Origin: Lachnospiraceae bacterium
GTDB taxonomy: Bacteria > Bacillota > Clostridia > Lachnospirales > Lachnospiraceae
Assembly: GCA_022483465.1 (NCBI GenBank)
Contig: JAKVNF010000003.1
Span: 632,501 to 696,500 of the forward strand
Length of the DNA: 64,000 nucleotides
Direction: 5' to 3'
Every line of letters starts with the position of its first letter. Within the stretch, counting starts at the first letter, position 1. Under the pieces are notes generated by a model. The model saw only the letters and a program-made list of their open reading frames with translations. It had not been told where the DNA came from and ran no database searches. A program made the translations under genes and the position numbers. This document shows positions 12,023 through 21,547 of this stretch, in pieces.

Positions 12023-15000
12023 ATGGCATTTACCTCGAACAACTATCAGCAGCTGAGCCTGTCGGACCGCCTGATGACCCTCAACGACAAGGAGCGGGAG
12101 ATCCTGAAGGACTCCTGGGCGGAGCACTTTTCCCAGCGCATCTTCCCCAGGATCGACGAGTCCCTCTTTGCGGATCTCTACAGCAGGGATTCCGTCGCCC
12201 CCTCCAACCCCGTCAACGTGACCGTGGGCGCCCTGATCCTGCAGGCGATCTTCGATCTGACCGATGAGGAGCTGGTGCAGGCCATCCTCTTTGACGTCCG
12301 CTACCAGACGGCGCTGCGCACCACCAGCGCCCTGACGCAGCCCATCTCCACCCGCACCTTAAACCGCTTCCGCAGGCGGTGCCTGGATGCGGCGAACCGG
12401 ACCGGGGCCAATCCCCTCTCCGCCTGCATCGAGGAGCTCTACGGCGCCCTGGACGAATTTCTCGGGAGCGACTTCCCCGGAAAGCGGCTGGACGCCGAGG
12501 AGATCCGCCGGCGCATCACCAAGGATCGGGAGGAGAGCGCCTTCTCGAAAAACATGATCGCGGATCCCGCCATCTACCGCGTCGGATGCCTTCCCGCCCG
12601 CTCCGATCACCGCTTTTATGCTGGTGAGAAGGAGGCAGAAGAAGGGCAGAGCAGCTTTGTGCTCTCCCTGAACGGGCTGTGGAAGTTCCGGTACGACACG
12701 TCCCCGCTGGCAGCCCCGGACGACTTTGCAAAGCCCGGGTATTCCTGCGAGAACTGGGCGGACATCCGGGTGCCCGGACACATCCAGCTCCAGGGCTACA
12801 GCACGCCCGCCTATGTGAACTACCAGTACCCCTGGGACGGGAAGGAGAAGATCCAGCCGGGCCAGATCCCGACTGCCTTCAACCCCACGGGCTCCTATGT
12901 GAAGACCTTTGTCCTGCCGAAGGACTTTGCCGGCCGGCCGGTCCGGATCCGCTTTGACGGCGCAGAGAGCGGCTATGCCCTCTGGTGCAACGGCAGCTTT
13001 GTCGGCTACCACGAGGACTCCTTCACCCCCGCCGAGTTCGACCTCACCCCGCACCTTTTGCCCGGGGAGAACAAGCTGGGCGTCCAGGTCTATCAGTGGA
13101 CCTCCGGCTCCTGGCTCGAGGACCAGGACATGTTCCGGTTTTCCGGCATCTTCCGGGATGTGACCCTGTACGCCGTCCCGGCGATGCACGTGGAGGACCT
13201 GAAGGTCCGCACCCTGCTGGACGACTTCTGCCAGGACGCACAGCTTCAGGTAAACCTGCAGCTTACGCTGGATGAGGGCGCCTCCGGGACCGTCCTCTGG
13301 GAGCTCTCCCGCAAGGGCAAGATCACCGCATCCGGCGAGGTTCCCGCCGGGGAGGACGTCAAAATCCGGGCGGAGATCTCTGCACCTGCCCTCTGGAGCG
13401 CGGAAAAGCCGAATCTCTACGACCTCTGCCTCACCCTGCGGGACGCAAAGGGAAACTGCGTCGAGTACCTGAAGGAGGAGGTGGGCTTTCGCCGCTTTGA
13501 GCTCAAAAATGGGCTCCTGTGCCTCAACGGAAAGCGCATCACCTTCCACGGCGTCAACCGCCACGAGTTCACCGACCGCGCCGGCCGGGCCGGCATGACC
13601 ACAGAGCAGATCCGACGCGATCTCATCATCATGAAGCAGAACAACATCAACGCGATCCGCACGAGCCACTATCCCAACGACTCCCGGCTCTACCGCCTCT
13701 GCGACGAGATGGGTCTCTACCTCATCGCCGAGAACAACATGGAGACCCACGGCACCTGGGATGCGGCGCTGCGCTTCGGGGCGGAGGCCGACATCCTCCC
13801 CGGGGACAAGAAGGAGTGGGAGGGGGCCCTGCTGCAAAGGGTGCGCTCCTGCTATGAGCGGGACAAGAACCACCCCTCGATCCTCATCTGGTCCCTGGAC
13901 AACGAGTCCTACGGCGGCTCCGTGATCCACGAGATGGCAGAGACCTTCCGGGCCCTCGACCCGGACCGCCCGGTGCACTACGAGGGCATCTTCCACGATA
14001 GGACCTACCCGGACACCTCTGACATGGAGAGTCAGATGTACCCGCCCGCGGACGCCATCGCGGCCTTTTTACAGGAACATCCCGAAAAGCCCTTCATCTG
14101 CTGTGAGTACTCCCACTCGATGGGAAACAGCAACGGCGGACTCTTCAAGTACACGGACCTAGAGGAGACCAACCCCCGCTACCAGGGCGGCTTCATCTGG
14201 GACTTCTGCGACCAGTCCCTGGCCATGCGGGACGAATGGGGAATCCCCTACGAGGCCTACGGCGGGGACTTCGGCGAGCGCCCCTGCGACTACACGTTCT
14301 CGGGGAACGGGATTGTTGCCGGAGACCGGTACGAGTATCCCAAGCTCCAGGAGATCCGCTACTGCTACCAGAACCTGCGCATTGCCATCGACGAGGCGCA
14401 CTTTACGGTGAGAAACCGGTACCTGTTCACACCGGCCTCCGACTTTGCCTGCCGGGTCCGCCTCGAGAAGGACGGCGCCACGATCCTGGAAAAGCCGGTC
14501 CTTGTGAACGTGCCGCCCCTTGCCGAGAAGACCTATGACCTTCCCTTTGCCCTGCCGAAGGACCCCGGGGAGTACACCGTCACCGTGTCCTTTGTCCTGC
14601 GGGAGAAGACCTCCTATGCCGAGGCAGGATACGAGGTTGCCTTCGGACAGCGCGTCTTTGCCGTGGAGCCGGAGAGAAAACAGGAGAAGATCTACACGAA
14701 GGAGGCGCTTTCCCACTTTACGACCGTGCGGGGCAGCTATAACTTCGGTGCCAGAACACCCGACACCAGTGCCCTCGTCTCGCGGCTGAACGGGAACGGC
14801 CTGCAGTCCTTCCGCTATGCCGGCAAGGAGTACATGGTCAACACGCCCCGCCCCTATTTCTGGCGTGCCCCCACGGACAACGACCGGGGCAACCACATGG
14901 GCGCGCGGCTCGGCATCTGGCGGAACTGCTCGGACTACGCGGATGTGCTGCCGGGGAATCTCGTGCCGGAGCACTACCTCGAGGAGGTGCGGAGCAATCC

Positions 15001-15670
15001 CTCCGTCACGGAGCGGGAGGGTGAGCTCTCCATCCGGCAGGTCTACTACCTGCCGACAAAGGAGCAGAATCCGCTTCCCGTCACCTACACCCTCTGCGCC
15101 GACGGCTCGGTGCGGATCGCCATGGACTGGACGCCGGACCCGGATCTTCCCGAGATGCCGGCCTTCGGCATGCTCTTTGTGCTGCCGATGGAGCTGGAGC
15201 AGCTGACTTTCTACGGGAATGGCCCAAAGGAGTGCTACTGCGACCGGGAGCGGGGCGCAAAGCTTGGCATCTGGCACACCACGGTCACCGAAAACATGAC
15301 CCGCTACCTGATTCCCCAGGAGTGCGGCAACCGCACCGCCGTCCGTTGGGCAAAGCTCACGGACGAGGCAGGACGCGGCCTTCTCTTTACCTTTGAGGAG
15401 GGCACGGCCATCGACACAAAGGGCGCAAGGGGGAATGGCGCCCAGGGCGGGATGGAGTTCTCCGCCCTGCCCTGGACCCCGGCGGAGATCGAGAGCGCTG
15501 TCCACCACACAGAGCTTCCCCGCCGCCATCACACGATCGTGCGGGTGAACCTGATGCAGATGGGCGTTGCGGGGGATGACTCCTGGGGAGCCCTTCCCCA
15601 CAAGGAGTTCCTGGTCCCTTCAAAGACCACACCTTTGCACTTTGTCTTTCGCATCCGCGGCATCGGCTGA
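12023..15670 (+). CDS. GH2 beta-galactosidase with an in-frame N-terminal IS1182-family transposase-derived region (chimeric ORF)
   Basis: Residues about 1-150 (MAFTSNNYQQLSLSDRLMTL...NVTVGALILQAIFDLTDEELVQAILFDVRYQTALRTT...PISTRTLNRFRRRC) resemble the IS1182 transposase N-terminal domain; from about M178 (nt 12554) LacZ-like: LPARSDHRFYAGEKEAEEGQSSFVLSLNGLWKF, GVNRHEFTDRAGRAG, WSLDNESYGG, CCEYSHSMGNSNGG. Confidence 0.9.
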   Translation: MAFTSNNYQQLSLSDRLMTLNDKEREILKDSWAEHFSQRIFPRIDESLFADLYSRDSVAPSNPVNVTVGALILQAIFDLTDEELVQAILFDVRYQTALRTTSALTQPISTRTLNRFRRRCLDAANRTGANPLSACIEELYGALDEFLGSDFPGKRLDAEEIRRRITKDREESAFSKNMIADPAIYRVGCLPARSDHRFYAGEKEAEEGQSSFVLSLNGLWKFRYDTSPLAAPDDFAKPGYSCENWADIRVPGHIQLQGYSTPAYVNYQYPWDGKEKIQPGQIPTAFNPTGSYVKTFVLPKDFAGRPVRIRFDGAESGYALWCNGSFVGYHEDSFTPAEFDLTPHLLPGENKLGVQVYQWTSGSWLEDQDMFRFSGIFRDVTLYAVPAMHVEDLKVRTLLDDFCQDAQLQVNLQLTLDEGASGTVLWELSRKGKITASGEVPAGEDVKIRAEISAPALWSAEKPNLYDLCLTLRDAKGNCVEYLKEEVGFRRFELKNGLLCLNGKRITFHGVNRHEFTDRAGRAGMTTEQIRRDLIIMKQNNINAIRTSHYPNDSRLYRLCDEMGLYLIAENNMETHGTWDAALRFGAEADILPGDKKEWEGALLQRVRSCYERDKNHPSILIWSLDNESYGGSVIHEMAETFRALDPDRPVHYEGIFHDRTYPDTSDMESQMYPPADAIAAFLQEHPEKPFICCEYSHSMGNSNGGLFKYTDLEETNPRYQGGFIWDFCDQSLAMRDEWGIPYEAYGGDFGERPCDYTFSGNGIVAGDRYEYPKLQEIRYCYQNLRIAIDEAHFTVRNRYLFTPASDFACRVRLEKDGATILEKPVLVNVPPLAEKTYDLPFALPKDPGEYTVTVSFVLREKTSYAEAGYEVAFGQRVFAVEPERKQEKIYTKEALSHFTTVRGSYNFGARTPDTSALVSRLNGNGLQSFRYAGKEYMVNTPRPYFWRAPTDNDRGNHMGARLGIWRNCSDYADVLPGNLVPEHYLEEVRSNPSVTEREGELSIRQVYYLPTKEQNPLPVTYTLCADGSVRIAMDWTPDPDLPEMPAFGMLFVLPMELEQLTFYGNGPKECYCDRERGAKLGIWHTTVTENMTRYLIPQECGNRTAVRWAKLTDEAGRGLLFTFEEGTAIDTKGARGNGAQGGMEFSALPWTPAEIESAVHHTELPRRHHTIVRVNLMQMGVAGDDSWGALPHKEFLVPSKTTPLHFVFRIRGIG

Positions 15671-15684
15671 GGAGGAGACCACCT

Positions 15685-16115
15685 CACTAACCCCACGGCA
15701 AGCCGTGGGGGTTGTGTGACAACACAGCCCCATCGGCCTAACGTGAGGACTGCAGCACCATCGTAGCCCTGAGTGAGTAGCCTCACGCCTGTCCAAAAAC
15801 CTTCGGATTGCGGATGGGCTACGTTGTCGGCAAATTCGGCAGATCAGTTCCGGCTTGTCTGCTCGTGAACACAGGCACCAGTGGATGCTCTCACAAGTCC
15901 ACTGCTCTGCGGTGTGTCACTAAACATTTCTGAGGGTAGGAGGAGTGTGATACACAACAAACTGCTGACAACATTGGCGATGTGGACCCGCCGAACGGGG
16001 CTTCTTCCTCCGGGAAGGAGCCTCCTGTAGGCAGAACCCCGTGTATGCCTTCCCTGAAAAGACACAGCACGGGAAGCCGTAAGGCACCGTAACGATTGTA
16101 TGATTTTCAGAAAGG
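15685..16115 (+). ncRNA. Candidate IscB omega-RNA (guide expected at the 5' end, scaffold up to the iscB start)
   Basis: About 430-nt non-coding, GC-rich, multi-hairpin region between the left-end palindrome and the iscB RBS, the position established for IscB omega-RNAs; paired segments include cccatccgcaatccgaa / ttcggattgcggatggg-type stem, cttcttcctccgggaaggag, gccttccc...gggaagccgtaaggc. Confidence 0.65.
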
Positions 16116-16126
16116 AGGCATCAGTT

Positions 16127-17275
16127 ATGCTGACCTATGTACTGGCTGCAGACGGCTCACCGCTGATGCCGACCTACAACATCAAAAAGGTGAGACAGAT
16201 GCTCAAAGGCGGCAGAGCAGTCATTGCAGGCCACAAGCCGGGATTTACAATCCGGCTGACCTACGCTCTGCCGGATCAGAAAACGCCGCATACGCAGAAG
16301 GTCGAACTCTGCGAGGATACCGGCTATCAGCATATTGGTGTCTCTGTCAAGAGCGCAAGGCATGAGTTTGTCCATCTGCAGGTCGATACACTTGCAGATG
16401 AGAAGCAGCATCACGATGCACAGAGACGGTACCGCCGCACAAGACGAAACCGTCTCCGGTATCGTGAAGCGAGGTTCGACAATCGCACACACTCCAAGAA
16501 GCCCGGATGGCTTGCACCCTCACTTCAGCATAAAGCGGATATCCATGTGCGTCTTGTATCCACGTTCCAAAAGGTACTGCCGATTCGTGATGTATACCTT
16601 GAAGTAGGGACATTCGATACACAGATACTTGAGGCAAAGGAAAAGGGCCTGCCAATTCCGGAAGGATCAGACTATCAGCATGGAGCCCGTTACAGCATTG
16701 CTACGCTTCGTGAAGCGGTATTTTATCGTGACGGCTACAAATGCCAATGCTGCGGCAAGGGGATCGAAGATGGACGGATTCTGCGTGTGCACCATATCGG
16801 TTACTGGAAAACACCCTCCGATCATACAGACCGGATGAGCAACCTGATTACGGTCTGCACGAAATGCCATACGGCGGCAAACCACAAAAAAAGTGGCAAA
16901 CTATATGGCTGGAAGCCAAAGATGAAGCCTCTGACCGGTGCGGCATTTATGAACACCGTGCGGTGGAAAATTGTGCAGGCTGTCAAAGACTTGGATTCCA
17001 GTCTGACTGTGCATACCACGTATGGAGCATATACAAAGCTGTCACGTCGGGATCACTCCCTTGCCAAGACGCATGCAAATGATGCCTATTGTATGGGAGC
17101 GTTTCAGCCGGTGCACAGAGCGACGGAACAGCTTCTGAAAAAGAGACGCCGCAATAATCGCGTTTTATCGAAGTTTTATGACGCGAAGTATATTGATATC
17201 GGGGATGGTGTCAAAAAGTCCGGATCAGATCTGTCCTGTGGCAGAACAAACCGTTCAGAGCCTCGAAATGGGAAA
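16127..17275 (+). pseudogene. iscB: IscB RNA-guided HNH/RuvC nuclease, 5' part (ORF runs on to 17299 through the IS end)
   Basis: PLMP-like N-terminus MLTYVLAADGSPLMPTYNIKKVRQMLKGGRAVI, RRXRR bridge helix RRYRRTRRNRLRYREARFDNR, HNH YKCQCCGKGIEDGRILRVHHIG...SNLITVCTKCHTAANH, RuvC-III HANDAYCMGAF; RBS aaaggagg. Confidence 0.9.
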
Positions 17276-18489
17276 GGCGTTAGTAAGAAAACGGGTTGAT
17301 AAGCAATAAGTGCATCTTGTAGTCATCAAATTGCAAGCAGATTGAGCTCCTTAACATCTCCATAATGGTGTACCTTCTTGGGATTCCTGGATGCAAAGAG
17401 AGTTTCCGCAAGTTCCCCAATCGTTGTCCTCTGCCTGTACGCTGCCCTGAATACGAGGTTGTAACGGTTCAAATACTTGGTGGCGACACCGCGATATTCG
17501 GTATATCGGCGCTTGATAAAAGAGTGAAGGTTGTTCACAGTGTTCAGATTGAAGAAACCTGCCGACTCCTTCTTCACATTCATGACCGTGATTCCCAGGA
17601 TCTTGCCCAGCCTCGGATACACATTCATGCCGTCCGTCAGGAAAAGTGTGCCCTTCTGGACATGACCAGTATAGATATCAACAACATTTGCACTGGAAGG
17701 CCTTGCCCGGTTCTCGGATTTCACGATCAGATCGCCAGTCTTGCGCTGTACTGCGGTGCAGATACAGATCTGCTCGTCTGAAAGGCCGCGTTTGGATGCG
17801 GGAGTGCCACGCTTGCGGGGCTTTCGACTGGCATCAGGGCCAAATTTCGTACCTTTTTTGGACTCCGGAACGTAGGTTTCATCCGCTTCCACGACATCTT
17901 CCACCGTGGCTGGCTGCTCCACCTGCATGTCCTCGAGAGCAAGCATGATCTTATGCCGCATGAAGAACAGACTGCTATGGCTGATCTTGCATCCATGGCT
18001 GGCAAGTGACTTGACCGTCTTATCCAGAGAGGTCCCCCTGAGCGTCTCTTCCAGAACCTTGGTCCAGATCTCAGTACCAAAGTGTGAGCCTGAGAGCAAA
18101 GTGTTGCTCGTTGTAACAAATGACGTTCCACATTGCCTGCAGATGTATGCCTGTTTTCCATGTTTGTGTCCATTCCTAACAACATGAGCATTGGAATGGC
18201 AGATCGGACAATCCAAACGGGGAGCAATCATCTTCTTCGGAGAAGAGGTTGCACTCTCATGGGAGAAGCCCTCCATGAGCTTGTTAACAAGAAGAATCAG
18301 GTCGTCCCTGGAAAGATCTCTGGCTTCGGTCAGTATGCGCTCAATGCAGCTCATAGTCTTGCCCTCCTGGCAAGACTATTGTAGTTCAAGTTAGAGAAGG
18401 CCGTTGTACAGCAGAATGTACAAAACGGCATATTTTATACTTCTGCTAAAATGCTTTGGAGCTTATCAACCCGTTTTCTTACTAACGCC
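17276..18489 (-). mobile_element. IS1595-family insertion sequence, copy 2 (1214 bp), flanked by AATGGGAAA duplication
   Basis: Same TIRs as copy 1; flanks AATGGGAAA at 17267-17275 and 18490-18498; transposase on minus strand. Confidence 0.95.
17326..18354 (-). CDS. IS1595-family transposase (copy 2)
   Basis: 342 aa, nearly identical to copy 1; differences clustered in the C-terminal third (e.g. ADVVD/ANVVD, ESASF/ESAGF, KHRYIEYRG/KRRYTEYRG, ELADALF/ELAETLF). Confidence 0.93.
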   Translation of the reverse strand: MSCIERILTEARDLSRDDLILLVNKLMEGFSHESATSSPKKMIAPRLDCPICHSNAHVVRNGHKHGKQAYICRQCGTSFVTTSNTLLSGSHFGTEIWTKVLEETLRGTSLDKTVKSLASHGCKISHSSLFFMRHKIMLALEDMQVEQPATVEDVVEADETYVPESKKGTKFGPDASRKPRKRGTPASKRGLSDEQICICTAVQRKTGDLIVKSENRARPSSANVVDIYTGHVQKGTLFLTDGMNVYPRLGKILGITVMNVKKESAGFFNLNTVNNLHSFIKRRYTEYRGVATKYLNRYNLVFRAAYRQRTTIGELAETLFASRNPKKVHHYGDVKELNLLAI

Positions 18490-18720
18490 AATGGGAAAAA
18501 GAACTTTCGGACCTTTCGTGGCAAAAAGGTAAGCAAAGGACGTATCGCCGTTCGAAAGCAGCGATATCCGATTCAGCCGGGAACACAGGTAATGTATAAA
18601 AAGCATACCTATGTTGCAGTTGGAACACACAACAACGGTAAAGCGGTTGTACTTAATTCAGGCAAAAGCGTATCTGTCAGTAAGCTGCGGATATTGAATC
18701 ATGCCGGAGCTTTTATTTGA
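18490..18720 (+). pseudogene. iscB: IscB C-terminal domain, separated from the 5' part by IS1595 copy 2
   Basis: Frame resumes exactly after removing the IS and one TSD: ...EPRNGK|KNFRTFRGKKVSKGRIAVRKQRYPIQPGTQVMYKKHTYVAVGTHNNGKAVVLNSGKSVSVSKLRILNHAGAFI*. Confidence 0.9.
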
Positions 18721-18778
18721 GAAAGGGGAACGGCGCTCCTCCCCGCTGCAAGCGGCGGGGTTTCCGCGCCTGTATTAT

Positions 18779-19244
18779 TATGAACGCACTGGAACTATTT
18801 CAGGAGGAGATGAAGGCCGGGCGGCGCAACGCCCTGCTCCTTGCCCTCTTTTACGGGAGGGAGGACTTTGCCCTCCTTCCCTACCACGTGACAGACGTGA
18901 CCCCGAAGGAGGACGGGGTGGAGATCTTCCTCGTCAGCGCCGGGAATGCGGGGCGGGAGAAGGAGCACTTCTCCATGAATAAAAACCTGGTGCAGGCGGC
19001 CCTCCACGTCTCCCCGGAGAAGCTCCTTTCCCACCCGGAGCACCTGATGGTGACCGGTGTCCGGGAGGGGAGTGCCTTCTCCTTTGTCTCCACCTACAGC
19101 CGCTCCCAGCAGGCGGAGGACCTGCACCTTCTGTCCCTCCTGCACGAGTTTCTTGCCTGGACCGGGATCAGCACCCTGGAGGACTTCCGGAAAGCGGAGG
19201 AGGACGGGGCGGAAAACGCAAAGCGCGCGGAAGAGGGGCGCTGA
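18779..19244 (+). CDS. Hypothetical protein (about 154 aa)
   Basis: ORF starting MNALELFQEEMKAGRRNALLLALFYG; start placed outside the IscB element right end. Confidence 0.6.
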
Positions 19245-19274
19245 CAAAAACTCCTCATCCATCCCACAGAACGA

Positions 19275-19325
19275 GAGCAAAAAAAGATCCACAGCGCGGC
19301 GCTGCCGCACTGTGGATCTTTTGAT
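19275..19325 (-). terminator. Intrinsic terminator between convergent genes
   Basis: aaaaaagatccacagcgcggcgctgccgcactgtggatctttt. Confidence 0.8.
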
Positions 19326-19346
19326 TTCTTTGCGTTATTTCAAACT

Positions 19347-20405
19347 TCAGTCGAGCTTGAGATCCCCCTCCTTGATCCAGCCAAGCTTCCGTTCCACTAC
19401 GCCGAAGAGGACCGTCAAAACGGCGGGAAGCACAAAGCAAAGAAGCAGCATGGCCAGCCAGTCCATGCCGGTGATGGCGGACTTGGTGCCCGCCGCGATG
19501 TCATTCACCCAGCCGGTGTAGACGCCGATCTGGCCGACGAGGCCGCAGGTGCCCATGCCGGAGGCCACCGGGGAGCCGTCCATCGTGAAGTGGAAAACGC
19601 AGGTGGCAAGGGGGCCGGTGATCATGGAGGTCAGCGTCGGCGCAATCCAGATCCTGGGGTTCTTCACGATGTTGCCCATCTGGAGCATCGAGGTGCCGAT
19701 GCCCTGGGAGACCAGGCCGCCCCAGCCGTTCTCCGGGAAGGAGAGAAACGCAAAGCCCACCATCTGGGCGCAGCACCCCGCAACGGCAGCGCCGCCCGCA
19801 AGGCCGGTGAGACCCAGCGCCGCGCAGATCGCCGCAGAGGAGATCGGCAGGGTCAGGGCGATGCCAACCAGCATGGAGACCAAAATGCCCATCAGCAGGG
19901 GCTGCAGCTCCGTCGCCCGCATGATGATGCCGCCGAAGGCCGAGGCGACGCTCCCCAGGAACGGTGCAAGCACCGCGGAGAGGGCGCAGCCGATGACGAT
20001 CGTGACAATCGGGGTCACAAGGATATCCACCCGGGTCTCCTTGGAAACCGCCTTGCCGCACTCCGCGGCCAGGATGGCGATGAACAGCACGGCCAGAGGA
20101 CCGCCGGCACCGCCCAGCTGATTTGCCGCCTGGCCGACGGCCGCCAGGGAGAACAGCACCAGCGGCGGCGCCTGCAGGGCGTAGCCGATGGCGATGGCCA
20201 TGGCCGGGCCGGACATGGCGGAGGCAAAGCCGCCGATCGTCACCAGCGCATCCACATGGAGCTGGGTGCCCAGGGTGTTCAGGATCGTTCCGATCAGGAG
20301 CGAGGCAAACAGGCCCTGTGCCATGGCGCCCAGGGCGTCGATGCCGTAGCGCTTTGCCGAGATCACGATGTTCTTTCGCTTCAGAAATGCCTTCAACTTT
20401 TCCAT
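19347..20405 (-). CDS. PTS sugar transporter subunit IIC-like membrane protein (PTS_EIIC_2-type)
   Basis: MEKLKAFLKRKNIVISAKRYGIDALGAMAQGLFASLLIGTILNTLG...; TM-rich throughout. Confidence 0.75.
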   Translation of the reverse strand: MEKLKAFLKRKNIVISAKRYGIDALGAMAQGLFASLLIGTILNTLGTQLHVDALVTIGGFASAMSGPAMAIAIGYALQAPPLVLFSLAAVGQAANQLGGAGGPLAVLFIAILAAECGKAVSKETRVDILVTPIVTIVIGCALSAVLAPFLGSVASAFGGIIMRATELQPLLMGILVSMLVGIALTLPISSAAICAALGLTGLAGGAAVAGCCAQMVGFAFLSFPENGWGGLVSQGIGTSMLQMGNIVKNPRIWIAPTLTSMITGPLATCVFHFTMDGSPVASGMGTCGLVGQIGVYTGWVNDIAAGTKSAITGMDWLAMLLLCFVLPAVLTVLFGVVERKLGWIKEGDLKLD

Positions 20406-20556
20406 CTCTTCCTCCCGCCCCGGGGCAGGAGAGAGATTGCGGTGCGGCGTTGCCGCCGCGCTCCCGCCAGCGGAGCACTTCCATTGTCTTGACATATGCA
20501 CTGGCACCTATTATAGGGAAAACGGGACTTGTGTCAAGACAGATATGGAGGTGGCC

Positions 20557-20935
20557 TCAGGCAAGATCCCGCAGGCCAAGTGCCAGGCGGATGCGGAAGA
20601 GATCCTCCGGATCATCAAGGTCAAGGCCGATCCGCTCCCCGATCTTTTTAAGGTGGTAGAGGGCGGTGTTGCGGTGGAGAAACCGCGCCTTGGCGGTCTC
20701 TGTGATGTTGCCCCCAAAGACAAGATACGCGCGCAGGATGGGAAGAAGCTCTCCCCCGCGGGCCCTGTCATGCTGCTCCAGAGGGGAGAGCCCTTGAAAT
20801 CTGCTGCACAGTCCCGGACCACGCCGACGGCGATGTTGACAGGAAGCTGCGGGCACGCCTTCTGAAAGGCGAAGAGGGCCCTAGCAATCACGGCCTTTCC
20901 CGCCTCTTCGCCCGAAGCCGGCAAGACAGAACAAC
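20557..20935 (-). pseudogene. CdaR/PucR-family regulator, C-terminal HTH fragment with frameshift
   Basis: GGELLPILRAYLVFGGNITETAKARFLHRNTALYHLKKIGERIGLDLDDPEDLFRIRLALGL; upstream homologous segment (ALFAFQKACPQLPVNIAVGVVRD) in a different frame; N-terminus missing. Confidence 0.7.
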
Positions 20936-21547
20936 ATGCAGGTTGAAAAAGCGGCCCGGGATCTTTCGATCCCGGGCCGCTTCGCCGTCTCAGCGATCCG
21001 CCTCATAGAGGATTCCCGCCTCCTCCAGGTCCGCCTCCACCCGCGCAAAGGATTCCTCATCCGGGCAGAGAAGCCGGTGCAGGTGAATCCCGCCGGTCAG
21101 GGCGGAGAGGGGCGCCGCGTGGTCCTTCTCACACCGCGCGATGAATTCCTTCACGTCGTGCCGATTCTTCAGGTTAAGCTGTCCCTCCAGCTGTCCGTAT
21201 ACCGGATGTTCCACCAGGACATCCTCCACGATGCAGCCGTTGTCCACGCAGATGTTCAGTTCCTGCTCCATCTGCGCCGCCGTGTGATTGCAGACGATGG
21301 TCTTCTCGATCCCCTCGGATCCCCGCCCCGCGAGGTACCCCCGGGGCGTGGCGTAGATGTTCGCCCCCGCGGCGCGCAGCAGGGCCACATCGCCGACGAT
21401 GATCTGGCGGGAAACCTGAAATTCCTTTGCCAGACGCGTCGCAGACACCGGCTGCTCGGAGGCGGATACGCGCTCTAAAATTTTCTCCCTTCTTTCGTCT
21501 GCTTTCATAAGATTTTCCTCCACAAACCAACTGAACTGTATTATAAT
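20740..21547. repeat. 808-bp direct repeat, copy 1 (left flank of IS1634-family element)
   Basis: Begins gggaagaagctctccc, ends ctgaactgtattataat; identical by eye to 23779-24586 (constant offset 3039). Confidence 0.95.
20990..21508 (-). CDS. NiaR/YrxA-like transcription repressor (HTH_11 + 3H domain), copy 1
   Basis: MKADERREKILERVSASEQPVSATRLAKEFQVSRQIIVGDVALLRAAGANIYATPRGYL; three conserved His in HTAAQMEQEL, VEHPVYGQL, GGIHLHRL. Confidence 0.88.
   Translation of the reverse strand: MKADERREKILERVSASEQPVSATRLAKEFQVSRQIIVGDVALLRAAGANIYATPRGYLAGRGSEGIEKTIVCNHTAAQMEQELNICVDNGCIVEDVLVEHPVYGQLEGQLNLKNRHDVKEFIARCEKDHAAPLSALTGGIHLHRLLCPDEESFARVEADLEEAGILYEADR

Larger units (their letters stand above)
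15675..18775 (+). mobile_element. IscB-bearing IS200/IS605-like (IS1341-type, no tnpA) element, interrupted by IS1595 copy 2; boundaries approximate
   Basis: IscB ORF flanked by matching terminal palindromes CCCCACG-GCAAGC-CGTGGGG (15691-15710) and CCCCGCTGCAAGCGGCGGGG (18741-18760). Confidence 0.75.

Noticed and set aside
12359-13996. Long minus-strand ORF (545 aa) opposite the lacZ-like gene, and similar long antisense ORFs opposite rpoB (45687-49706) and others
   Set aside because: Shadow ORFs from high-GC codon usage antisense to clear genes; low-complexity, no recognisable domains.
20511-20924. ORF-track 137-aa protein taken at face value
   Set aside because: The real homology (PucR/CdaR C-terminal HTH) is in another frame at 20557-20856; the listed ORF mixes frames, so I call a pseudogene fragment.
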